Positions 40,482 through 51,100 of a DNA stretch of 64,000 nt are shown here, one piece after another. Made by a program: the position numbers and the translations under genes. Source of the stretch: Mastigamoeba balamuthi (lineage: Eukaryota > Evosea > Mastigamoebida > Mastigamoebidae); assembly GCA_902651635.1 (NCBI GenBank), contig CACRSC010000002.1, positions 62,001 through 126,000 on the forward strand, read 5' to 3'. The notes beneath the pieces were generated by a model. It saw only the letters and a program-made list of their open reading frames with translations, made no database searches and was not told where the DNA came from. Each line of letters starts with the position of its first letter. Position 1 is the stretch's first letter.

Positions 40482-43359
40482 ATGACGACGTGGCCCGCTC
40501 TCCTTCCTCTCCTCCTGCTGCTCGGCTGCGCCGGGGCCGAGGCCGAGGGCAGCGCACGTCTGGCGAGGGGCGTCACCGAGGAGGAGGCCTACGACGCCCC
40601 TCCGTACCGGCCCATCACGTCGACCATCAACACGCACTCGCACCACCCCTGCTCTGGCGCAGGTGCCCCTCGCCCTGCCCCATGCACTCCCACTCGTTCT
40701 CACCGAGGGCCAGACCACCACTTCTACGGGGGCCAGTGGGCGCAGCTCTTCACGCCACGGCGGGTGCCCTGGGCCTACACGGGCGTCAGCTTCAGTCTCG
40801 ACTACAACGGCGGCAAGCCGCACCCGCCGGTGGCGACGGCCCGCGGGGAGGTCCAGATGCACGCCGCCGAGGTGCCACCGGGCGGGGGCCCTCTGCGTCC
40901 GGGCGACCTCTTGGCCTCGGTGGCTTTCGGGCCCAAGCAGTTCAACTACACGCCCGGCCAGTGGGCAACAGTCGACCTCGGTGCCACGCCTCTGGGTGCG
41001 CAGGAGGGGCCAGCGAGTGAGAGGGCCGGGCTGTGGGGCGGGCGCAGGCTCACGGGGGCAGAGGGGGCCAGTGGCGTGGGAGAGGGGCGTGTTCATCGGG
41101 ATCAAGTGGTGGTCGTGCGAGATCATCGGCACCGTGACGTCGACGGGGCTCAACGTAGGGAGGCTCGTGTACATCTGGCAGGAGCAGTTCAGGGAGTGGC
41201 AGATCTGCCACGGCAGCAACTTCACGCAGGGCCTCGCGCGAGCGCTCGCCCTCAGAGCGACGGGGATGCCGCTCAACACAGGAGACCCGGGTACTTGCGA
41301 CACCCCGCAGACAAAGCACATCTGCCGCTCTCACGAGAGAACCGCCACAAACGCCAGCGACAGCAGTGGTGCCGCCGACGTGGGTGTGCAGCAGGGGCGA
41401 GTACGGCGACAGCGTGTGCAGCTGCAACTGCGGCGCCTGGGACCCCGCCTGCACCCTCAGCCCCCGCAGCCCCAACTGTTCCGCCCACTCCATCTGCGAC
41501 AGCTCGGCCAGGTGCACCTGTGCGTCTCCCGGCCCTCTGCGATTCTGGTGTGCGCTCTCGCCCGGCACGACTGAGAACGCGGCTGGGGTGGCAGCGCCCG
41601 GGTGGGAGGGGGGCAGGTGCGAGGAGAGGAGGTACTGGGCGTACGACGGGTGCCAGTGCGAGTGCGGGGGCGACACCGACCCCGACTGCTTCGACCCCTT
41701 CGCCACAGTCTCTGCGTGCCACGGCCGCTTCTCAGTTCCCGTGTGCGCTCTGTCAGACGGAGCGCAGTCGGCCACGCCAGATACAGTCTGCAGAGGTTCT
41801 GCATTGCTTGTCTCTACTGCCGTTCCCTCTGACGGTCCGAACGTGCGGTCATCCCAGAGACTTGGCACTGCGACCAAAGCAGGTACAACGACGGCTACGT
41901 GTGTGACTGCGAGTGCGGCACGATGGACCCCGACTGCGAGACAGGCGTCGCGAACGAGACCACGTGCCCCAACAACTGGAAGTGCATCAAGGGATTCTGT
42001 GCTGGTGCGGCCAACACTCATGCAGCGACGCAGCTGAGCTGCGGCCTGACGAGCCGCTGGCGCCGCAGTGCCCGCCGAGTGGAAGTGCAGTGCCAGCAAC
42101 TACAATGACAGAATCGTGTGCGACTGCAACTGCGGGGCCTACGACCCCGATTGCGACATGAAACTCCTCGTTAGCAACTGCCCGCAGGGCCAGGTCTGCG
42201 GCTACGACGCGCAATGCAGTCCCTCGGGCACGCATCCGTTCCTCGGCCGCCCTCGCACTGATACAGACCGCACAGGGTGTGGAAACAACCACACGGAGCT
42301 GTGGGCCGGGGAGGTGATTTCCCGGCTAGAACAAGGTGGCCTTGCATCTCACACGGTGCACGTAGGAGTGCGATGGCGGGCTCCACTGCAGCAAGGAATG
42401 CCAGTGTGACCCGGGCTACCACATGTCCCCTACGCCCTGCATGGACTGTATTCCAAGTGCTTCCCATCCGTCGCGCTGTTACGTTCCCCCTATGCTCAGA
42501 AGGGAGGGTGCCTGCTGCAGAGTGCGGTGACGGAGTGCGGACAGAGGGCGAAGAGTGCGACGACAAGTCCGGACTCTGCACGGCAGAGTGCAAGTGCTCG
42601 CATGGCCTCGTGCCGGCCAGTGGAATCTGCCGAGGTCTGCGAGCCCCACACAGTCTCCTGCGCACATATCAGTTGGCTTAGACCACATCCTCTCTTTCTT
42701 CCCTCCCTCTCTCCAGGCTGCGGCAACGGGGTCGTCGAAGGGGACGAGCAGTGAGAACCGACGCCCTCCCCCTGCGGACCTTAGAAAGAGGCGACTCAAG
42801 CGACCCTCCAGGTGTGACTCGATGGGAGGGGGCTGCTCGAGCAACTGCACGTGCGCCGCGGGGTTCGTGGCCAGCTCGCCGCCATCACCAGCGTGCAGGG
42901 CAGCGCAGTCGCCAGCCCGCGACAGCACGAGGACAACCGCGGCCATCAGCGGCGGCGTCGGGGGCGGCTGTCTGCTGGTCATCGTCGTCGCGGCGATTGT
43001 CGCCGTGGCCGCAGCGTACGGGACCTCTCACTCCGTGCCCTTGACTTCATCGCCGCAGGAGGAGGATGAGGAGCGGGCCGAGGCCCCTCAACATGCCCAA
43101 GGAGCTCAAGGGCCCCGCGGTGCAGTTCGTGCCGTGCGAGAGCGTCGGCGAGTCGCCTGGCGCTGAGGTCGGGGTCACAGCGGCGTCGGCCACGTTCTGC
43201 AGCTGCACGTGCGCGCTGGCGAGCACTGAGTATGGGGCAGTCGCCCCCTCCGTGTCCCCTTCGGTCTCGCCGTTCGAGGCTGTGCTGCCCATGGCCCACC
43301 ACCTGGCCCCTGTGGGCCCGCCCGCCTGCGAGCCCCCAGCGCCCCAGCGCCGGACCTGA
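40482..43359 (+). CDS. DPDC-repeat cysteine-rich transmembrane receptor 2
   Basis: It starts MTTWPALLPLLLLLGCAGAE; exon 1 is 40482-40662, phase 1, as in the other receptors. It has the same module order as receptor 1: N-domain (AYDAPPYRPITS, GGQWAQLFTPR), TWVCSRGEYGDSVCSCNCGA, YDGCQCECGGDTDPDCF, CDCECGTMDPDCETGV, CDCNCGAYDPDCDMKL, GCGNNHTELW, ECDGGLHCSKECQC, CGDGVRTEGEECDD and CGNGVVEGDEQ. The TM helix is GCLLVIVVAAIVAVAAAYG. The tail RSGPRPLNMPKELKGPAVQF ends ...PPAPQRRT. The intron after the second Cys module (starting GTGCGTCTCC, near 41520) looks identical to that of receptor 4. A GC donor lies near 42228. The remaining exon boundaries follow receptor 1 by homology. Confidence 0.7.
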
Positions 43360-44028
43360 TTGTGCCAGAGCCCCGCGAGCCCAGCCAGAGGGGCAGAGCG
43401 TGATGTCCGATAGGCCGCAGTATTGCCATTCCCACACACACCCGAGAGAGAAGACCCGCAACTGCGTGAGGCGGTGCCCACCGACTGAGGCGCCTTCGTT
43501 CAGCGATTCTCTGAGCCCTGTCTGGTGTCTGAGCCTCGCAGTGGTCTCGGGCGAACCGGCCGGGTGCACCGCCCACACCGGGGGAGCACACAGCAGTTGA
43601 GTGGTTGCCTGCCATTCGGACTTGGCTGAACAGTTCACACCGGCAGGGAAACAGTGCTGTCGGCACCCACCGAAGCCGTTGTGGGGCTGGAGTCCCGCTG
43701 TGTGTGCTGTGCCAACTAGGCAGCAGGGGCAGCAGGGGGAGCGACTGGTGGCTGTCTGTGGTCCCTCGTCTCAGCGCCGCTTTATTGCTCGTGGAACATT
43801 CACGACCCAGCAATGCCAATTGTCACAAGGGCCAGACGCGCTATCTCCCCCATCTCTCCGCAAGTAGGCACCGAGGCAGATGGTACGGGGCCGGGCCTGC
43901 CCCGAAAAACGTGTAACTCGAAGAGATATTTCTGCTAGCATACGTGGAGGCACACACGTGACGATTCAGTTAACTTCCGGCCTAACCGCTCGCTGCAACT
44001 ATCTTGCATGCTGTAGGGGCCAGCCAGC
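43360..44028. other. Intergenic region between receptors 2 and 3
   Basis: No gene or repeat is recognised; it presumably contains the promoter of receptor 3. Confidence 0.4.
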
Positions 44029-47000
44029 ATGGTCGACCCGGTGGTGTGGACGAAGTGGAGGCTGGCCCTCGCGTGCGCCTTGTTGCTCTGGGCTCTGCCC
44101 GGGCACTGGGCCGTGGCCGCCGCTGCCCCCGAGGCCGTCGGTGGCATCAACGACCCCGTCGTCCTCGAGGCCTACGACGCCCCTCCCTACAGGCCCGTCA
44201 CCGTCACCGTCACGACGCAGACGCACCACCCGTGCAGAGGCAGCGGTGCGACCCCGCACCCTCGGACCATCGGCAGCGGGCGGATGGTTGCCCTCCCTCC
44301 CCCCAGCGTTGCTCAGGCCAGACAGTGCCCTTGGCCTTTGCATAAAACGAACTCAGACTGTGTCCACACCCCCCATCTCGCATGGCCAAACAACACAACA
44401 CCGACGCCCACCACGTCAGACGACAAGTACCGCGCGGGGCAGTGGGCGCAGCTGTTCACGCCGCGCGAGGTGCCGTGGGCCTACACGGGCGTCAGCTTCG
44501 CGGTGGTCAACAGGGCTGGCGACGGGGCCAACGCGACGGTCCGCGGGGCCGTCGACCTCTACGCCGCCGAGCTCTCGGACCGCATGCTGGTCCCGGGCGA
44601 CCTCCTGGCCTCCGTCAGCTTCGCCCCGCGCATGCTGCACGAGCAGGATGTCCCCGAGTGGGTGGCAGTGGACCTGCGGGCTGCGTTCGGTGAGAGAGTC
44701 GTGGGGGGCCGGAGGGAGAGGAGGGGAGACGAGCTGACGAGGGGGGGTGGCCGGGGGGTGGCAGTGGCGTGGAGCAGAGGGGTGTTCATCGGGGTGAGGT
44801 GGTGGTCGTGCCAGAAGGTCGGCATGGTGGTGTCGAGGGGCCTCAACGTCGGGAGGCTCGTGTACATCTGGCGCGAGGAGTACAGGGACTGGCAGCTCTG
44901 CCACAACAGCAGCAGGACCAACGGCCTCACCCGCGCTCTGGCCCTCAGGGCCACCGGGAAGCCTCACCGCCGTACTCAGACACCCCAGCCGTCGCCGCAT
45001 CTCATGCTCTTCCCTCAACACAGCAGCAGCAACAGCGGCAGAGGCGGTGCCGCCGACGTGGGTGTGCAGCAGGAGCGAGTACGGCGACAGCGTGTGCAGC
45101 TGCAACTGCGGCGCCTGGGACCCCGCCTGCACCCTCAGCCCCCGCAGCCCCAACTGCTCCGCCCACTCCATCTGCGACAGCTCGGCCAGGTGCACCTGTG
45201 CGTCTCTCGGCCCTCTGCAATGCGGGTGTGTGCTCTCGCCCGGCACAGCTGAGAGCGGCTGGGGTGGCAGCGCCCGGGTGGGAGAGGGGCAGGTGCGAGG
45301 AGAGGAGGTACTGGGCGTACGACGGGTGCCAGTGCGAGTGCGGGGGCGACACCGACCCCGACTGCTTCGACCCCTTCGCCACCGTCTCTGCGTGCCACGA
45401 GCCACACGCTCTGCCCCAGTGCACAGAGAGTGCACATCAAGCAGTCTGCAAGGGTGCGCTGCTGAGCTCTCTTCTCTTCTCCTCTCCAGGCAGCCACTTT
45501 CAAGCCAGCTTCACCCTGATGCGCTCGCGCAATCCACTGGTCAGAGACATGGCACTGCGACGAGAGCCGTTACAACGACGGCCACGTGTGCGACTGCGAC
45601 TGCGGCGAAATAGACCCCGACTGCGAGCGCCTCTCCGTCCACAACACGACGTGCCCTGCTGGCTGGAAGTGTTTCGAGGGCGCCTGCTCCGGTACTCCTC
45701 CTCCGATACCCCGTACCCAGTTGCGTGGCGCCCATGCCCTCACGGTGTGGCCCTTCGCAGTGCCTGTGGGGTGGACGTGCAGCGACAGCAACTACAACGA
45801 CAGGATCGTGTGCGACTGCAACTGCGGGGTCTACGACCCCGACTGCGACATGAAGCTCCCCGTGGACAGCTGCTCGGAGGGCCAGGTCTGCGGCTACGAC
45901 GCGCACTGCACGTGGTCAGGTGCGGACAGACGCTCGCTGGCAGCTCTCAGTGCTCACCTGGCGATTGGCGGGTCGCGCAGGATGCGGCAACAACCACACG
46001 GAGATGTGGGAGCACGAGGTGAGCTCCACGCTATGCGGGCTTCTCGGTTTCTCACCTGTGCACTCGCGCGAGAAGGACTGCGACGGAGGGCCCAACTGCC
46101 AGGAGAACTGCACATGCCGCAGCGGCTACGCCCACCTCGGCTGGGGCTGCGTTGCGCGTGCGCACTCCAAACTCGAGCCTTCAAGCGCCGCATGAACACC
46201 AACATTCATCACATCCTCTGCTCTGCGCCCACAGATTGCGGCGACGGGGTGCGGACAGCCGAGGAGGAGTGCGACAGCAGTGCCTTCTGCACGGCCAGTT
46301 GCATGTGCCAGCCGGGCCACGCGCTGCACAACGGCAGGTGTCAAGGTCCGCTGCTGCCCCGCCGGGTGCCAGTACCGCCCTTGTGCCTGCTGGCTGACAG
46401 GGCAGGCGTGCCGTCTTCTTGCAGGGTGCGGCAACGGGGCCATCGACGGTGCAGAGAAGTGAGCCGAGCAGGGCGGCCCTCTCTCCCCCTCTTCGCCTGC
46501 TCGCCTCCTCAGCCACGCGCTGCGGCAGGTGCGACGGGGGACTCGGGTGCGGCGGCAACTGCACGTGCCTCGAGGGGTTCGTTGCCAGCGTACGGCCGTC
46601 GCCCGACTGCGTCGCTGTGGCGCGCGCCGACACGCGGAGGGCGGCGGCTGTCTCTGCGGGCGTTGGAGGGTGCTGCCTGGTGGTCATCGCTGTCGCCCTG
46701 TCATCTGCGTTCATTGCAGCGTGCGGAGAAGCTCCGCCGTGTGGGCCAGCCTTTTTCTCACTTTGTTTTTTTTCTGGCCCTGGACTGCGAGCAGGCGGAA
46801 ACTGAGGAGGGGGCCAAGGCCGCTCAACGTGCCCAAGGAGCTCGCGGACCCCTCGATGCACTTCACTCCGTTCATGGGAGACGGCGAGCTGCCCTCGCTG
46901 TCCTCTCCTGCGCTGTATCGGTCGGAGATGGAGGCGGACCTGGCAGTGGCTGTGACACCGCCGCCTCCCCCATTCGAGCCAGAGGTATTCCCCGGGGCTG

Positions 47001-47110
47001 GATCAGCAGCCGTGGTAGGCCACCACATCAGGGCGCCATCCGGAACTGGTGTGCCAGGGACAGCGTTCGACTTGGGCATACCGCCAGGTGAGAAGGCCGC
47101 ACAGAGGTGA
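44029..47110 (+). CDS. DPDC-repeat cysteine-rich transmembrane receptor 3
   Basis: It starts MVDPVVWTKWRLALACALLL; exon 1 is 44029-44245, phase 1, GTGCGA donor. Modules are as in receptors 1 and 2: N-domain (AYDAPPYRPVTVTV, GQWAQLFTPREVPWAYTGVS, SRGVFIGVRWWSCQK), TWVCSRSEYGDSVCSCNCGA, YDGCQCECGGDTDPDCF, CDCDCGEIDPDCERLS, CDCNCGVYDPDCDMKL, CGNNHTEMW, DCDGGPNCQENCTC, CGDGVRTAEEECD and CGNGAIDGAEK. The TM helix is CCLVVIAVALSSAFIAAC. The tail RRGPRPLNVPKELADPSMHF ends ...GIPPGEKAAQR and is the most Pro-rich of the set. Exon boundaries are inferred from receptor 1. Confidence 0.7.
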
Positions 47111-47190
47111 GACATACCACATGTGAGGTGTATTTGTTGCATCGAAGGAATCCCTCGACCATCTGTATTAGGAGAAATCGTAAGTGTGAA

Positions 47191-47263
47191 GCCGACCTAG
47201 CTCAGTCGGTAGAGCGCACGGCTCTTAACCGTGTGGTCGAGGGTTCGACCCCCTCGGTCGGCG
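47191..47263 (+). tRNA. tRNA-Lys (anticodon CTT)
   Basis: A 73-nt cloverleaf: acceptor GCCGACC/GGTCGGC with discriminator G, D-arm TAGCTCAGTCGGTAGAGC, anticodon stem-loop CACGG-CTCTTAA-CCGTG (CTT), variable loop GTGGT-like, T-arm GAGGGTTCGACCCCCTC. A TTTTCTTTTTTT run follows directly and is a good RNA polymerase III terminator. It has no intron. It lies between receptor 3 and the HsdR-like gene. Confidence 0.97.
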
Positions 47264-47451
47264 TTTTCTTTTTTTCTCCTTCCCTCGTGTTCCAGTCAGG
47301 TTCACTAATCGCCATCCTCTTTCCTAGCATCAAAGTTCATCACCGTGCAGCTGGGCGCACAGCACTGTCCGTCGCTCGGTTTCTTGCAGGGGATATTGCG
47401 GCGATTCATTTTTGATATTTATAATATCTGAGAATCTTCGACACCCGCCCG
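47264..47451. promoter_or_regulatory. Upstream region of the HsdR-like gene
   Basis: This short spacer contains TGATATTTATAATATCTGAG at 47413-47432, about 20-40 bp before the start codon. It could be a TATA-like or initiator-proximal element. No transcription start can be fixed from sequence. Confidence 0.35.
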
Positions 47452-48074
47452 ATGGACCGCGGCGACCACGGCGCTCTCTCCGACTCGTCCAGCGACGACG
47501 AGGCCAACTCCGACACCGAGCCCACCCTCTACTACCGCGTCACCCCCCTGCCGCGCGCCGTCTCCTGGCTCGACCTCCGCGCGCTCTCGCAAGGCACACT
47601 GCCCCCCAGCGCCTCTCACACGTCATGCCACGTCATCTCGCTCTCTCGCACCACACCGCTCCCTCCTGTCGCGTCTCGTCGCGCCGCCCGTCCTTTTCTC
47701 TGCGTGGAAATGCGAGCGCGCGACACGTCAGTACGGTTTTCAAATCTTGCCTGCGACACCTCTTTTTTGCCCTGGGCGCCGGTTTCGCACTGCGCGCTGT
47801 GCGTGCGAGGTGTCCGTGGGCTGTGGTCGGGCAGCGTGCTTGCAGGGTCTGCGTCGGGGAACACCTCGCTTTGCTCTGCTCTCTGTACTATGTTCTCTGT
47901 GCTCTGCCCCCTGACTGGTCGCAGGGGGCAGGGGCTGCATCGAGGACGCCGTCCGCGAGTCGTGGAAGTGGTCGCAGCCGCCGCACCCGCACCAGATCGA
48001 GGCACTGGCCTCCCTCATGGGTGCGAATACACTCTACACACACTCGCACACAACACAGGGACACACTGCTCTCC

Positions 48075-48108
<34 letters not shown>

Positions 48109-51100
48109 TCTCCCCCGTCGTCTCTGCTGCACGCTCGACTCTGGACAGTGTGCAGCCTGCAACCCCGTGCCTCCCTTCAATCCTTCGCTCCCTCTGCTGC
48201 GTCTGCGACTGGTCGCTGGGAGTCGTCTCCTCGCCGGGGCACCGCCAGGGAACTCACTACAGAGACAACACGGCGCGCGGCGCAGGGGAGGTCGTGTCGA
48301 TGCGGAGGGCCTCGCGGAGCTTCCTGGTGCACCACGCGCCGGGCACGGGCAAGGCGAGCAGCGTGGCCTGCCTCGCGTCGCTGCTCTGCCGCCTCCGCGC
48401 CGACGACCGCTCGGGCCCCGTCTTCTCCGCCGTCGTCATCGTCGCTGACCGCTCCCAGCTCGAGTCCCACCTCCTCGAGCGCGTCACACAGTTGCGCCCT
48501 CGCCCGCCCCCCTGCTTCTCACCCGCCGCCTCTGCCTTCGTTTTTCCCCCCTCGTGTGTGTTATTCGCTTTCTGTGCTCGCTTTCTGCGTTGTCGTGCGC
48601 GCGGATCTCGTCGTTGACTCCATCGGTTTACGCCCTGGCCTGTGTCTCCCCCTATCCCGCGAGCGCACCCGTGAACTTGGCTGGATGCGGCGGTTCTGCG
48701 TTTCTCGCCCCGCATTTTTTATTCCGGGAAGGGACGGTCCTCTGCTCCGGCTTCCCAAACTTCGTTTCTCCGTCGGTTTTCTCCCGGCCGAACTGGCCCG
48801 CGGTGCCCGCCAGCGCAACTGACCCCGTGCGGGCCTGTCCGCGCACGGCAGGTTCCTTGCGGAGAACGGCATATACGACGTTGTGCGGCCCAAGGACGCG
48901 CCGTCGCTGGCCTGTGTGCTCGCGGAGATCGGCTCGCGGCCTGCTGTCGCGGCAGCGCCTGCAGCGGCGGCCGCAGCGGCGCCCGGGGACGCGGCGATGG
49001 CCGAGGCGGAGGGGCAGCTGCCGGAGGCGCCGCGGGTGGTGGTGACGACGCTGCGGAGGTTCGCGATGCTGCAGGGGCCGTCGGCGCCGTCGAGGGTCGC
49101 CGTCATCGCGGACGACGCGGACTTCTGCCGCGCGAGGCGCAGGAAGCCGCACGAGGTGCTCGAGACCAAGACGTGGCAGCAGCACAGCGTCGTCTACGTC
49201 AGCTTCGCGTCGGCGGTGACGACCAAGACGCTGGAGAAGTTTGGCGAGCGCAAGGACGAGTCGGGCCTCGTCGTCCCCTTCCACAGCTACCCGCTCAACC
49301 GAGCCGTCTCGTTGCGTGCCATCCCCCCTGCCCTTCTCCCCTCCTCTCTCTCCTCGGGCCACTCGAGTCCCCCGTCCACCGTGCAAGTGCTGCCCTTTTT
49401 TTGTTTCCCTTCTTTCATTGCTATTCTCTCAGTCCCCAGCGGGTTTTGTCGTGAGCAGCTCTTGTCGTGACACGGCCACAGCACAGCTCATTCTCGGGGC
49501 CCTCTGCCGAGTGAGGGCGCTTCTGACCGCGGGGGATGTGCTTGCAGCGACGGTGTCGTGCACGACGTGTTCCGCAACTACATGTACGTCGGCGAGGAGG
49601 CGTTCCTCGAGGGCAGGTCGAGCCCCTCGGGCCCCCAGAAGAAGAAGCGCAATACCTCCTCTGTGCGCTGCCCGCACGCGCACACGGCCCGTGCCCTCAC
49701 ACCTTTCCCCCCCCCTCCCTCTTTCTCCCCCCGCCCGTCCTGCAGCCGCAGCTCGCGGAGAAGGCCGAGTACATCATGCGGCACTTTGTGGAGCTCGTCT
49801 CGCTCGTCGACAACGACGAGTTCAAGGCCATGGCCATGGTAGTCGCCGGCTCCAACAAGCAGGTCATCTGGTACGTGCGAGCCTTCCGACGCATCGTCGA
49901 CGCGCTGCCGCAGGACAAGGTTCCCGATATCCATGTTTTCCCTTTTACTTTTTTTCAGATATCCATGCTCTGCTCGATTCCTAATATCTGCTGAAATCTT
50001 ATACGGAAATATCCACCGGGAAAACGGGATGCAGCGGTTCGGGGTCATCGGGTCGTTCCACGCGCTCGAGTTCGAGGGCAAGAGAAGAACGGAGCGGGAC
50101 ACGGACGTAAACGGGGAGTACGCGAGGATGTGCTCGCGCAGGCACGGAATCGTGCAGGCGTCCAAGGACCCGCGGACCCCCGTGCGGGTGATTGTCACCT
50201 ACGACAAGCACACCACCTGCCTCGACGAGCCCAGGGTGCCGCTGCATTCGCTGCTCTCCCCCCTTTTTCCTCCCCTTCTGGACGGCCACAGGAGGGAAAA
50301 CTGCATTTTACGTGCGCTTGATATCAACTGACGAGAGATGTACGCAAGCTGGCGGTGATGTACATCGACACGAAGATGCACGGGTCCGAGGCGCTGCAGA
50401 CGCTGAGCCGCCTCAACCGCGTGGCGCCGGGCAAGCGCGAGGTCTTCGTGGTCGACTTCGCCACGCGCCGCGACGAGCAGCTCAAGTCCTGCGCGCCCTA
50501 CATGACCGAGGCGCAGCTCAAGTTCGATTCCCGCCGCCCGCTTCTTTTTTTCCCTCTGACACCCCGAGCCCCGCAGGTGCCCGGGGATGAAGCTCTCGCT
50601 CGAGCTGCGGCTCAAGGGCTGCGTCGAGAAGCTGGCGGCCCTCGAGGGCTTCGCCCAGGGCGACCTCTCGCGCGCGCTCGAGTCGCTCAAGGCCGCCGAC
50701 GCCAAAGCCAAGTCGGAGAAGAAGAGGCGCGCGCAGAATCAATTGATTCGGGGCGCCTGGCACTGACGGCCCCCTCTGCCCGCGGCTGCGCAGGGTCCTC
50801 TCGGACGAGGTGCCGCAGTTCCTGCGCCTGTGCGACAAGCTGCAGGTCGACAGCGCCGGCGGCGTCGGCTACGAGTTTGTGCTGCGCGTCAAGGAGTCGA
50901 TACTGCGCAGCCGTACCGAGCGCGAGACCACGCACTACCGGGGGCTGCTGGAGAGCGTCCTGGGGTCGCCCAAGGTCGCCCAGCAGCAGCAGCAGCCCTG
51001 CGGCGTCGTGCAGCCGCGGCCGCAGCGCGGGGCCCGCGGGCTCTCGAGCAGCGACGGGCCCGCGAGGGCCGGCGCTCGTCCCTCGGCGGCCGTGCACGCG

